Source: Geodermatophilus poikilotrophus
GTDB lineage: Bacteria > Actinomycetota > Actinomycetes > Mycobacteriales > Geodermatophilaceae
Length of the DNA stretch: 64,000 nucleotides
Assembly: GCF_900111455.1 (NCBI RefSeq)
Contig: NZ_FOIE01000008.1
Coordinates: forward strand, 62,001-126,000
Direction of reading: 5' to 3'
Shown: piece by piece, positions 54,407 to 61,696 of the stretch
Layout: each line of letters starts with the position of its first letter
Position numbering within the stretch: position 1 is the first letter of the stretch
Made by a program: the position numbers and the translations under genes
Notes under the pieces: generated by a model
The model's input: only the letters and a program-made list of their open reading frames with translations
Told to the model about the DNA's origin: nothing
Databases searched by the model: none

Positions 54407-55303
54407 ATGCACGCACTCAGCGACCCGGAGCCCGATCCAGCGTCGCACACGGGTGCCGTGGCGCCCGGAGCGCCACGGCACCCGCTGCGCTCGCTGATGA
54501 CCCGGGCCGCGCTGACCGGCGGGATCACCGAACTGGCCCTCGTCGGGGCGCACGTGCTGATGTACCCCCTCGGCACCCGAGCCGACCGGCTGCGGCCGGA
54601 CCCGCGGTGTCGCCCGGGCGAGCAGCCGCCCGCGGTCCGCGCCCTCTTCGCCGCCGACCCGCTGGCCGCCCGCGTCCCCGTCGTCCTGGTGCACGGCCTG
54701 ATCGACAATCACTCGGTCTTCGCGGTGATGCGGCGCAGCCTGCGCCGTCGCGGCTTCACCTCCGTCTGCTCGTGGAACTACAGCCCGCTGCTGGCCGACG
54801 TCGGGCGCGGCGCCGCCGACCTCGGCCGGCACCTGCAGCGCATCTGCGAGCAGACCGGGTACGAGCGGGTGCACGTCGTGGGGCACAGCCTCGGCGGCCT
54901 GCTGGCCCGCTACCACGTGCAGCGCCAGGGCGGTGACCAGCACGTCGAGTCGCTGGTGACGCTCGGGACGCCGCACCAGGGGTCGGTGCTGGCGCACCTG
55001 CTGCCCACCCCGCTGGTCCGCCAGCTGCGCCCGGGCTCCGTGGTGCTGCGGGAGCTCGCCGAGCCCGCGCCGGGGGTGCGCACCTCCGTGATCGCCGTCT
55101 ACAGCGACCTCGACCAGGTCGTCGTCCCGACCAGCGCCGGTCGCTGCGACCACCCGGACCTGCAGGCCCGCAACGTGCTGGTCCGCGGGGTCGGCCACAT
55201 GTCGTTGCCCTTCCACCGCACCGTGCTCGACGAGGTCGCCACGACCCTCGCCGGCCGCCGGCAGCCGCACGCCGACGTCCCCGCCCCGGCCGCCGTCGCC
55301 TGA
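54407..55303 (+). CDS. Alpha/beta-hydrolase, lipase-like
   Basis: A 298-residue serine hydrolase. VVLVHGLIDN (92-101) supplies the oxyanion HG, GHSLGG (159-164) holds the nucleophile Ser161, and a YSDLDQVV segment and GVGHMSLP supply the likely Asp and His. TLGTPHQGS after the nucleophile is typical of triacylglycerol lipases (LipA/EstA-like). There is a hydrophobic stretch near 38-53 but no clear signal peptide. The ATG at 54407 has GGGGAGG five bases upstream. Two consecutive hairpins follow its stop. Confidence 0.82.
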   Translation: MHALSDPEPDPASHTGAVAPGAPRHPLRSLMTRAALTGGITELALVGAHVLMYPLGTRADRLRPDPRCRPGEQPPAVRALFAADPLAARVPVVLVHGLIDNHSVFAVMRRSLRRRGFTSVCSWNYSPLLADVGRGAADLGRHLQRICEQTGYERVHVVGHSLGGLLARYHVQRQGGDQHVESLVTLGTPHQGSVLAHLLPTPLVRQLRPGSVVLRELAEPAPGVRTSVIAVYSDLDQVVVPTSAGRCDHPDLQARNVLVRGVGHMSLPFHRTVLDEVATTLAGRRQPHADVPAPAAVA

Positions 55304-55363
55304 GAGGGCCCCGTCCTCCTCACCCCTCGCAGGCTCGGGGCGAGCCGCTGGACGGGGCCGGCC
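55304..55363 (-). repeat. Covarying stop-codon hairpin element, copy 10
   Basis: Starts right after the lipase stop. Inner helix CTCGCCCC/GGGGTGAG: CC/GG replaces the GC or AC/GT of other copies, again compensatory. Confidence 0.78.
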
Positions 55364-55386
55364 GGGGACGGGCCGCCTCATGCCCC

Positions 55387-55419
55387 CCGCCCGCCACACC
55401 CGTCACGCGTGGCGGGCGG
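55387..55419. terminator. 11-bp perfect hairpin, second after the lipase gene
   Basis: Arms 55387-55397 and 55409-55419 fully complementary, 11-base loop. Confidence 0.6.
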
Positions 55420-55643
55420 TCGTGCGTTGCGACACCGCCACTCCCGTCACACCGGTCCCACCGGGCGCAGACACGTCGACACTCCGCGCCGGTGACCCGT
55501 CGCCGACCTGACTGATCGTTACGGTCCGATCACGGCGCCGGTACCCACCGGCAGGCGTCCCCGGACGTCTCCGCCGCCGTCGCTCCCCCGACGGAACGCC
55601 TCCGCGGCGCCCGCTCGGGGAGCGCTCACGAAGAAGGTGCCCC
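55420..55643 (+). other. Upstream region of the M23 peptidase gene
   Basis: No gene is supported in this stretch. The only structure noticed is TGATCG...CGATCA (55513-55518 and 55527-55532), six-base arms eight bases apart and about 110 bases before the start, a possible regulator site. I looked for the c-di-AMP (ydaO-type) riboswitch that often precedes actinobacterial wall hydrolases and did not see its conserved blocks. Confidence 0.3.
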
Positions 55644-56462
55644 GTGACCCGCTCGACCGGCCCCGCGCTGCTGGAGCGACCGGGCACCGACCGTCAGCCC
55701 GCCGCCGACGTCGTCCGCGCCCTCCTCGCCGCCAGGACCGGCGCGGCACCGGCCGCCGAGACCCCCGAGCCGGACGCCGCCGAGCAGCCGCTCTCCGGCC
55801 GGGGCCGCCGCCTGCCCCGCCCGCCCGGCCGGCGCGGTCCGATCTGGCTCGCCGCGCTCGTCGCCGGCGCCGTCGTCGCCGCCCTACCCAGCACGCTGGG
55901 TTCGGACACGGCCGGGCTGTCGGTCAGCGCGGCCGACTACGGCCTGGGAGTCGCCTCCGAGGTCGGGTTCAGCGGCGACATGGAGGACGCCGGCGTGCGC
56001 CGCGGGATCACCGAGGCCGAGGCGCAGGCCCGGCTCGGCGAGCTGGCCGCCTCCCGCGCCGCCCGCGAACCCACGACCGTGCTGCCCGCCCAGGGCCGGC
56101 TCACCACCTGCTTCTGCATGCGCTGGGGCACGATGCACTACGGCATCGACCTCGCCGGGCCGCTGGGCACGCCGATCCACTCGGCCACCGACGGCGTCGT
56201 CATCCGCGCCGGCCGGGCCTCCGGGTACGGCAACGCCGTCTACATCCAGGACCCCGACGGCAACGTGCACGTCTACGGCCACATGCGCTACTACGACGTC
56301 GAGGCCGGCGACCTCGTGCACGCCGGCGACCAGATCGCGAAGATCGGCAACGAGGGCCAGTCCACCGGGCCGCACCTGCACTACCAGATCCACCGCGGGA
56401 GCATGAACGGCCGACCGATCGACCCGCAGGAGTTCCTCGCCGAGCGCGGCGTCACCGTGTGA
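55644..56462 (+). CDS. Membrane-anchored M23 (LytM-type) metallopeptidase
   Basis: A 272-residue cell-wall hydrolase or LytM factor. A ~65-residue Arg/Pro-rich cytosolic N-terminus precedes one membrane helix (about 67-84); the rest is outside. The M23 domain is complete: His165 and Asp169 in HYGIDLAG, His213 in YGHMRY, and HLH (244-246) in GPHLHYQ. An extra pair of cysteines, CFC (156-158), precedes the first zinc ligand. GTG at 55644. In mycobacteria an M23 gene (Rv0950c, from memory) also lies between uvrD1 and sucC. A short 7-bp hairpin (56466-56482) follows the stop. Confidence 0.85.
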   Translation: MTRSTGPALLERPGTDRQPAADVVRALLAARTGAAPAAETPEPDAAEQPLSGRGRRLPRPPGRRGPIWLAALVAGAVVAALPSTLGSDTAGLSVSAADYGLGVASEVGFSGDMEDAGVRRGITEAEAQARLGELAASRAAREPTTVLPAQGRLTTCFCMRWGTMHYGIDLAGPLGTPIHSATDGVVIRAGRASGYGNAVYIQDPDGNVHVYGHMRYYDVEAGDLVHAGDQIAKIGNEGQSTGPHLHYQIHRGSMNGRPIDPQEFLAERGVTV

Positions 56463-56465
56463 TCC

Positions 56466-56482
56466 GTCGGCCTCCGGCCGAC
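56466..56482. terminator. Short hairpin between M23 peptidase and pcrA genes
   Basis: GTCGGCC/GGCCGAC with a TCC loop, four bases after the M23 stop in a convergent gap. The rest of 56483-56626 shows nothing I can support. Confidence 0.4.
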
Positions 56483-56626
56483 ACCGCGGCCAGGTTGCCG
56501 TACCCCGCTGCGCGGAGCGCGTCCTGCGCCTCGTCGTGGACCCTCCGGGCCCACTCCTCGACACACCTCGCGGGGCGCTCCCCTCAGGCGTCGCGGGACC
56601 CGGGTGCCGTCCGCCCGCGCCTCGGG

Positions 56627-58936
56627 TCAGAGCTTGACCAGCGGGGCGTAGCGCAGGACGAGGCGCTTGGTGCCGCCGGAGCCGAAGTCCACGGTCGCCT
56701 GCGCCTTGTCGCCGATGCCGTTAACCTCCACGACGGTGCCCAGCCCGAAGGCGTCGTGGCTCACCCGGTCCCCGACCTCGACGGAGATGACCGCCCGGTT
56801 TCCCGCGCCGCCGCGCAGCCCGCCGGTGGACAGCCCGGTGGCCGCCACCCGCTGCTGCGCCGACCGGTAGCCGGTGCTGGGCGCCGGCACGGGCTCCTTG
56901 CCCGCCCACTGCACGGTGTCCGACGGCAGCTCGTCGAGGAAGCGGGACGGCGGGTTGTACGCCGGCTGCCCCCAGCTGGTGCGCACCGTGGCCCGCGAGA
57001 TGAACAGCCGCTGCCGCGCCCGGGTGATGCCGACGTAGGCCAGCCGGCGCTCCTCCTCCAGCTCGCGCGGGTCCCCGAGAGCGCGCAGGTGCGGGAAGAC
57101 GCCGTCCTCCATGCCGGTCAGGAAGACGACCGGGAACTCCAGGCCCTTGGCGGTGTGCAGGGTCATCAGCGTGACGACGCCGGCGTCGTCCCCGGCGACG
57201 GGGATCTGGTCGGCGTCGGCGACCAGCGACACCTGCTCGAGGAAGTCGGTGACCGAGCCGCCGGGGTTGGCCGCCTCGAACTCCGCGGCCACCGAGATGA
57301 GCTCGTTGAGGTTGTCGACGCGGCCCTCGTCCTGCGGGTCGGTGCTGGCCTGCAGCTCGGCGAGGTAGCCGGTGCGGTCGAGGATGCTCTCCAGCAGCGC
57401 CGCCGGGCCGGAGCCGGTCTCGGCCAGCTGCTCGAACTCCTCCAGCAGCGCGACGAACTCCTGGACCGCCTTGAGCGACCGCGGCGCCAGGGTGGTGACC
57501 TCCGAGCACCGCCGCAGCGCCGAGCCGAATGCGATCCGCTCCCGGTCGGCGAAGGACTCGATGCAGCCCTCGGCCTTGTCGCCGATCCCCCGCTTGGGCA
57601 CGTTGATGATCCGGCGCAGGCTGACGACGTCGGCCGGGTTGGCCACCAGCTTCAGGTAGGCCAGCGCGTCCCGGACCTCCTTGCGCTCGTAGAAGCGCAC
57701 CCCGCCGACGACCTTGTAGGGCATGCCGACGCGGATGAACACCTCCTCGAAGACACGGGAGGCGTTGTTGGTCCGGTAGAAGACCGCGATGTCCTTGGGC
57801 CTGACCTCCCCCTCGTCGACGAGCGCGTCGATCTGCTCGGCGACCCAGGCGGCCTCGTCGTGCTCGTTCTCGGCGACGTAGCCCTCGATCAGCTCGCCGT
57901 CGCCGGCGTCGGTCCACAGGTTCTTGGGCCGGCGGCCGGTGTTCTTGGCGATGACCTGGTTGGCCGCCTTGAGGATGCGCTGCGTGGAGCGGTAGTTCTG
58001 CTCCAGCAGGATCGTCGTGGCCTGCGGGTAGTCCCGCTCGAACTCGTCGATGTTGCGGATCGTCGCCCCGCGGAAGGCGTAGATCGACTGGTCGGCGTCA
58101 CCGACGACGCACAGCTCGGCCGGCGGCACCGGGCCCGCCGTAGCGCCACCCGACCCACCCACCAGCTCGCGGACCAGCACGTACTGCGCGTGGTTGGTGT
58201 CCTGGTACTCGTCGACCAGCACGTGCCGGAAGCGGCGGCGGTAGTGCTCGGCGACGTCCGGGAACGCCTGCAGCAGGTGCACCGTCGTCATGATCAGGTC
58301 GTCGAAGTCCATGGCGTGCGCCTCGCGCAGCCGCCGCTGGTAGAGCGTGTAGGCCTCCTTCAGCACCTTCTCCGGCGCTGTCTGGGGGCTGAAGGACTCC
58401 TCGTCGACGAGCTCGTTCTTCAGGTTCGACACCTGCGCGGCCAGGCTGCGGCCGGGGTAGCGCTTGGCGTCGAGGTCCAGGTCGCGGGCGACCATCGTCA
58501 TGAGCCGGACCGAGTCGCCCTGGTCGTAGATCGTGAACGACGACTTCAGGCCCAGCTTGGCGGCCTCGGCGCGCAGGATGCGCACGCACATCGAGTGGAA
58601 CGTCGACACCCACATCGCCCGGGCGCGCGGGCCGACGAGCGCGGCGACCCGCTCCTTCATCTCCCCGGCGGCCTTGTTAGTGAAGGTGATCGCCAGGACC
58701 TCGCCGGGCTGCACGCCGCGAGCGCCGAGCAGGTAGGCGATCCGGTGGGCCAGCACCCGGGTCTTGCCCGAGCCGGCCCCGGCGACGATGAGCAGCGGGC
58801 TGCCCTCGTGGACGACGGCCTGCCGCTGTGGCCCGTTGAGGCCGGCGAGCATGCGGTCCAGCTCCCGCCCCACCGAGCCGGAGGCGGAGCGCTGGAGGGA
58901 CGCGGTGCCGGGGAGGGTCTGCTGGACGCTGCTCAT
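56627..58936 (-). CDS. pcrA: ATP-dependent DNA helicase PcrA/UvrD
   Basis: A 769-residue superfamily 1A 3'-5' helicase for repair and replication restart. Walker A GAGSGKT (53-59), TFTNKAA, VDEYQDTN (motif II), GDADQSIYAFRGA (motif III), QNYRST (motif IV), VTLMTLHTAKGLEFPVVF (motif V) and VGITRARQRL (motif VI) are all intact. The C-terminus ends in a Tudor/KOW-like segment (VGDRVSHDAFGLGTVVEV) used for RNA-polymerase contact. The ATG at 58936 was chosen because TACAGT sits nine bases upstream and the additional 40 codons of the longest frame look non-coding. Confidence 0.95.
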   Translation of the reverse strand: MSSVQQTLPGTASLQRSASGSVGRELDRMLAGLNGPQRQAVVHEGSPLLIVAGAGSGKTRVLAHRIAYLLGARGVQPGEVLAITFTNKAAGEMKERVAALVGPRARAMWVSTFHSMCVRILRAEAAKLGLKSSFTIYDQGDSVRLMTMVARDLDLDAKRYPGRSLAAQVSNLKNELVDEESFSPQTAPEKVLKEAYTLYQRRLREAHAMDFDDLIMTTVHLLQAFPDVAEHYRRRFRHVLVDEYQDTNHAQYVLVRELVGGSGGATAGPVPPAELCVVGDADQSIYAFRGATIRNIDEFERDYPQATTILLEQNYRSTQRILKAANQVIAKNTGRRPKNLWTDAGDGELIEGYVAENEHDEAAWVAEQIDALVDEGEVRPKDIAVFYRTNNASRVFEEVFIRVGMPYKVVGGVRFYERKEVRDALAYLKLVANPADVVSLRRIINVPKRGIGDKAEGCIESFADRERIAFGSALRRCSEVTTLAPRSLKAVQEFVALLEEFEQLAETGSGPAALLESILDRTGYLAELQASTDPQDEGRVDNLNELISVAAEFEAANPGGSVTDFLEQVSLVADADQIPVAGDDAGVVTLMTLHTAKGLEFPVVFLTGMEDGVFPHLRALGDPRELEEERRLAYVGITRARQRLFISRATVRTSWGQPAYNPPSRFLDELPSDTVQWAGKEPVPAPSTGYRSAQQRVAATGLSTGGLRGGAGNRAVISVEVGDRVSHDAFGLGTVVEVNGIGDKAQATVDFGSGGTKRLVLRYAPLVKL

Positions 58937-59029
58937 GACCACACCACTGTAGTTCGGCCGGGAACGCGGCCCGCCGTCGCGGACCGTCGTCCCCAGGGGC
59001 CGCGCTGGCCACCCCGGTCGGCGGTGTGG

Positions 59030-59035
59030 CAGACT
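59030..59035 (+). promoter_or_regulatory. -10-like box CAGACT for the chorismate mutase leader transcript
   Basis: CAGACT, seven bases, then the GTG of the leader peptide at 59043, so transcript and leader peptide would start together. Confidence 0.5.
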
Positions 59036-59042
59036 CCGCGAC

Positions 59043-59108
59043 GTGCTGCTCGCCACTGTCAGCTTTTACTACGGCCACCGGGATCCGGTGTCCGTCGCCG
59101 CTGGCTGA
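59043..59108 (+). CDS. Aromatic leader peptide (21 aa, contains Phe-Tyr-Tyr)
   Basis: GTG-initiated 21-codon frame: VLLATVSFYYGHRDPVSVAAG. Consecutive TTT TAC TAC codons (59064-59072), with TTT rare in this genome, are followed by a small hairpin (CACCGG/CCGGTG, 59076-59090) and, 16 bases after the stop, a strong terminator. A structural gene for chorismate mutase follows. This is the standard attenuator layout: ribosomes stalling at Phe/Tyr codons would favour read-through into the gene when aromatic amino acids are scarce. The peptide itself needs no function. Coding by leaderless initiation is inferred. Confidence 0.62.
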   Translation: MLLATVSFYYGHRDPVSVAAG

Positions 59109-59124
59109 GCACACGCCGCAACAG

Positions 59125-59158
59125 ACGCCCCGGGCCCGAGGAGCCCGGGGCGTTTCTC
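59125..59158 (+). terminator. Attenuator-type intrinsic terminator before chorismate mutase
   Basis: Perfect 11-bp stem (59125-59135 with 59143-59153), seven-base loop, then TTTCTCGTTCTC, the only T-rich tail of this kind near a hairpin in the window. It lies upstream of the gene it would control, not downstream. Confidence 0.75.
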
Positions 59159-59201
59159 GTTCTCGGGGTCCGACGGCCACCGCCCCGCCCCGGAGGACAC
59201 G

Positions 59202-59489
59202 ATGACCGCCACGCTCCCCACCACGCCCAACCCCGACGCGCCCACCGCCGACACCCGCATCGCCGAGCTGCGCGGTCGGATCGACGACTGCGACGCCGAG
59301 ATCATCGCGCTGTTCCAGCGTCGGCTGGCCGTCTCGCAGGAGATCGGGGAGCTGCGCCGCGCCGCCGGGGGCACCCGGCTGTCGCTGGCCCGCGAGCAGC
59401 AGGTCCTGGCCCGCTTCCAGGCCGCGCTCGGCCAGGACGGCGCCGCGCTCGGCATGATGCTGCTGCGCCAGGGCCGCGGCCGCCTCTGA
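59202..59489 (+). CDS. Chorismate mutase (AroQ type)
   Basis: A 95-residue all-helical enzyme converting chorismate to prephenate, the branch to Phe and Tyr. Helix 1 has IAELRGRIDDCDAEIIALFQRRLAVSQEIG; GGTRLSLAREQQVLARF and LLRQGRGRL match the C-terminal part of the secondary mycobacterial enzyme (Rv0948c) closely as I recall, including its position beside uvrD1. ATG at 59202 has GGAGG about seven bases upstream. Probable control by the Phe-Tyr-Tyr attenuator just upstream. A hairpin element follows its stop. Confidence 0.9.
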   Translation: MTATLPTTPNPDAPTADTRIAELRGRIDDCDAEIIALFQRRLAVSQEIGELRRAAGGTRLSLAREQQVLARFQAALGQDGAALGMMLLRQGRGRL

Positions 59490-59492
59490 AGA

Positions 59493-59558
59493 AGGAGGAG
59501 GGCCCCGTCCCCCTGACCGCTCGCAGGCTCGCAGCGAGCCTCTGGACGGGGCCCGTGG
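59493..59558 (-). repeat. Covarying stop-codon hairpin element, copy 11
   Basis: Between convergent chorismate mutase and SnoaL-like genes. Outer CCCCGTCC/GGACGGGG, loop GAGCCTGCGA on the minus strand. Confidence 0.75.
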
Positions 59559-59586
59559 AGGCCTGCCGGAGGGCCGGTGCCGTCGG

Positions 59587-60024
59587 TCACTGGCGGCGCT
59601 GGTCGGGCGGCGGGAAGTCGGCGTGGCGGTGGACCAGCCACCAGTCGTCCTCGATCCGCCGGTAGACGTGCGTCACCCGGATGGTCATGGGCCGTGCCTC
59701 GCCGCCGTCGATGCGCACCGTGCCCTGCTCGAGGCCGACCGTGTAGGCGAGGTCGCCGCTGACGTCGACCACCTCGTAGCGCGGCACGAGCTCACCGTCG
59801 CCGAACCGGCTGCCGACCCACTCGAAGGTCCGGGTGACGGCGTGGTGCCCCTTCTCGATCGGACCCCAGGCGCCGAACAACGTCACGTCGGCGGAGTCGG
59901 CCCAGCAGGCCGCGTACGGGCCGGGGTTCCCGGCGGCCATCGCCGCCAGGCCGTCGGCAACGCGCTCCAGCGCCCGAGCCAGTGCAGCGTCCACGACCGC
60001 CTCCTCCCCGGTGAACCGTCGCAC
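59587..60024 (-). CDS. SnoaL-like/NTF2-fold protein
   Basis: A 145-residue cone-fold protein of the SnoaL_3/DUF4440 type. PGPYAACWADSADVTLFGAWGPIEKG (loosely, residues 33-60) and a C-terminal THVYRRIEDDWWLVHRHAD are the family's typical first helix-strand and last strands. Such proteins are isomerases, hydrolases or ligand-binding domains; no catalytic assignment is possible. GTG at 60024. It diverges from the CMD-sigma factor pair, whose sigma factor also ends in a SnoaL domain, though the two are not obviously duplicates. Confidence 0.75.
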   Translation of the reverse strand: MRRFTGEEAVVDAALARALERVADGLAAMAAGNPGPYAACWADSADVTLFGAWGPIEKGHHAVTRTFEWVGSRFGDGELVPRYEVVDVSGDLAYTVGLEQGTVRIDGGEARPMTIRVTHVYRRIEDDWWLVHRHADFPPPDQRRQ

Positions 60025-60085
60025 GGTCCACCGGGCGGCAGCCAGGGTCCTCGCGTCCCGCGACCGGGGGGAACCCGCGTCGGCG

Positions 60086-60112
60086 CGTCACGTCCCGCGC
60101 CGCCGTCCCGTC
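60086..60112 (+). promoter_or_regulatory. Candidate ECF41-type promoter (CGTCACG-N16-CGTC)
   Basis: CGTCACG at 60086-60092 and CGTC at 60109-60112 with 16 bases between resemble the ECF41 consensus I remember (TGTCACA-N16-CGTC). It is 35 bases before the CMD gene, the usual ECF41 target. Confidence 0.4.
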
Positions 60113-60146
60113 TCCATGAGCACCACCCGCGGAGAGGACGACGACC

Positions 60147-60701
60147 ATGGCCCGCATCCCGCTCGACCCGCCACGCACCCGCCTGTACCGCCTCGCCGAG
60201 TGGTACGCGCGCCGGACCTACGGCGTGGTGCCCGACCCGCTCGCGGCGATGGCCCACCACCGGCGGGTGCTGCTGACCGACGTCCGGTTCGAGACGTCGC
60301 TGGCCCGGTGGGACCGCCTCGACCGCACGCTGAAGTCCCTCGCCGTCATGGCCTCGGCCGTGACGATCGGCTGCTCCTGGTGCGTCGACTTCGGTCACTG
60401 GATCAGCACCCAGGAGGGCGTGGACCCCGCGAAGCTCCGCGCGGTGCCGCGCTGGCGGGAGAGCGACGTCTTCACCGACCTGGAGCGGCGGGTGATGGCC
60501 TACGCGGAGGCGGTGACGGCCACCCCGCCCGCCGTGACCGACGAGATGGTGTCCGACCTGCGACGCGACCTGGACGACGCCCAGCTGGTCGAGCTGACCA
60601 TGATGGTGGCCGTGGAGAACGTCCGGTCGCGGTTCAACAGCGCGCTCGGGCTGGCCAGCCAGGGCTTCCGGGACCGCTGCGAGCTCCCGGCCACGGCGTG
60701 A
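60147..60701 (+). CDS. Carboxymuconolactone decarboxylase-family protein (COE partner of ECF41)
   Basis: A 184-residue AhpD/CMD-fold protein. The redox motif CSWCVDFGH (76-84: Cys76, Cys79, His84) is intact, as in AhpD-like peroxidase partners. The gene overlaps, by four bases, an ECF41 sigma factor; ECF41 genes are typically linked to a carboxymuconolactone decarboxylase, oxidoreductase or epimerase (COE), which they transcribe. So it is most likely the regulon target. ATG at 60147 with GGAGAGG upstream. Confidence 0.82.
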   Translation: MARIPLDPPRTRLYRLAEWYARRTYGVVPDPLAAMAHHRRVLLTDVRFETSLARWDRLDRTLKSLAVMASAVTIGCSWCVDFGHWISTQEGVDPAKLRAVPRWRESDVFTDLERRVMAYAEAVTATPPAVTDEMVSDLRRDLDDAQLVELTMMVAVENVRSRFNSALGLASQGFRDRCELPATA

Positions 60702-61612
60702 CCGCCCCGGACGCGGGCACCGGGCCCCTGGCGGCCTTCGACCGGCACCGACGGCTGCTGTTCACGGTCGCCTACCAGATGCTGGGCAGCGTCACCGACG
60801 CCGAGGACGTCGTGCAGGACGCGTGGCTCCGGTGGTCGGCGACCGACCGGGCCGACGTCGCCGACCCGCGGGCCTACCTCGTCCGGATCACGTCCCGGCT
60901 GGCCCTCGACCGGTTGGACTCGGCCCGCAGCCGCCGCGAGAGCTACGTCGGGCCGTGGCTGCCGGAGCCCCTGCTCACCGGCTCCGCCCCCGTCGCGGGC
61001 GGAGCTCCCCCGCCCGCCCCGGACGACGCAGCGGTGCTCGGGGACCAGGTCTCGCTCGCCCTGCTGGTGGTCCTCGAGACGCTGTCCCCCGCCGAGCGCG
61101 CCGTCTTCGTCCTCCGGGAGGTGTTCGGCCTGCCGGCGGCGGAGGTGGCCGCGATCCTGGGCCGCAGCGAGGCCGCGGTCCGGCAGACGGCGCACCGCGC
61201 CCGGGAGCACGTGCAGTCACGGCAGCCGCGCTTCGACGCCGACCGGTCGGCCCAGCGGGTCGTCACCGAGCGGTTCCTCGCCGCTTGCGCCGGCGGCGAC
61301 GTCGAGGCGCTGCTGGCCGCGCTGGCTCCGGACGTCGTCCTCGTGACCGACGGCGGGGGCAGGGCGAAGGCGGCGCTGCGGCCCATCGTGGGCGTGGACA
61401 AGGTGGCGCGCTTCCTGCTGGCGACCGCTGCCGAGGGTCTGTCCATCCCGGACCTGCACGTCGAGATCGCCGACGTCAACGGCGCTCCCGGCGTCGTCGC
61501 GTGGGTCCGTGGCGCACCCTTCCTGACGATGTCGCTCGTCCTGGTCGACGGGCTCGTCGAGCAGGTGCTGGTCGTGCGCAACCCCGAGAAGCTGGCCGGT
61601 CTGCAGCGGTGA
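60698..61612 (+). CDS. ECF41-family RNA polymerase sigma factor with SnoaL-like C-terminal domain
   Basis: A 304-residue extracytoplasmic-function sigma factor. Sigma-2 region: FTVAYQMLGSVTDAEDVVQDAWLRW (about 22-46); linker with WLPEPL; sigma-4 region: LSPAERAVFVLREVFGLPAAEVAAILGRS with AVRQTAHRAR; then a ~120-residue SnoaL domain containing DGGGRAKA and NPEKL, close to the DGGGK and NPDKL signatures of ECF41. In this group the C-terminal domain acts as a fused anti-sigma/activator in place of a separate anti-sigma factor, and none is encoded here. GTG at 60698 overlaps the CMD stop. Confidence 0.87.
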   Translation: MTAPDAGTGPLAAFDRHRRLLFTVAYQMLGSVTDAEDVVQDAWLRWSATDRADVADPRAYLVRITSRLALDRLDSARSRRESYVGPWLPEPLLTGSAPVAGGAPPPAPDDAAVLGDQVSLALLVVLETLSPAERAVFVLREVFGLPAAEVAAILGRSEAAVRQTAHRAREHVQSRQPRFDADRSAQRVVTERFLAACAGGDVEALLAALAPDVVLVTDGGGRAKAALRPIVGVDKVARFLLATAAEGLSIPDLHVEIADVNGAPGVVAWVRGAPFLTMSLVLVDGLVEQVLVVRNPEKLAGLQR

Positions 61613-61619
61613 GGGCTGA

Positions 61620-61681
61620 GTGGCCCTCCTGCAGGGTCCCGCCGCGAGCCTGCGAGTGGCGGGGGGCAGGAGGGTCCTCTC
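61620..61681 (+). repeat. Covarying stop-codon hairpin element, copy 12
   Basis: Follows the sigma-factor stop (61612) by seven bases. Outer CCCTCCTGC/GCAGGAGGG, inner CCCGCCGC/GTGGCGGG, loop GAGCCTGCGA. Confidence 0.78.
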
Positions 61682-61683
61682 AC

Positions 61684-61689
61684 TAGGCT
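61684..61689 (+). promoter_or_regulatory. -10-like box TAGGCT, likely leaderless start of the PIG-L gene
   Basis: TAGGCT, seven bases, then the GTG at 61697; it begins three bases after the hairpin element ends. Confidence 0.5.
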
Positions 61690-61696
61690 CGCGCGG

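Noticed and set aside
55420-55643. c-di-AMP (ydaO-type) riboswitch upstream of the M23 peptidase
   Set aside because: The conserved purine-rich blocks and pseudoknot partners of that riboswitch were not seen.
56483-56566. Minus-strand peptide with VEEWARRVHDEAQDALRAAGYG between M23 and pcrA genes
   Set aside because: Looks mildly protein-like, but has no start signal, runs antisense into the M23 gene and matches no family I recognise.
55637-59665. 1342-codon plus-strand frame opposite pcrA
   Set aside because: Composition is that of an antisense shadow; the helicase motifs on the minus strand are unambiguous.
59587-61612. SnoaL-like protein as a duplicated copy of the sigma-factor C-terminal domain
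   Set aside because: Both are NTF2-fold, but motif content differs (no DGGG or NPEKL in the separate protein), so recent duplication is not supported.
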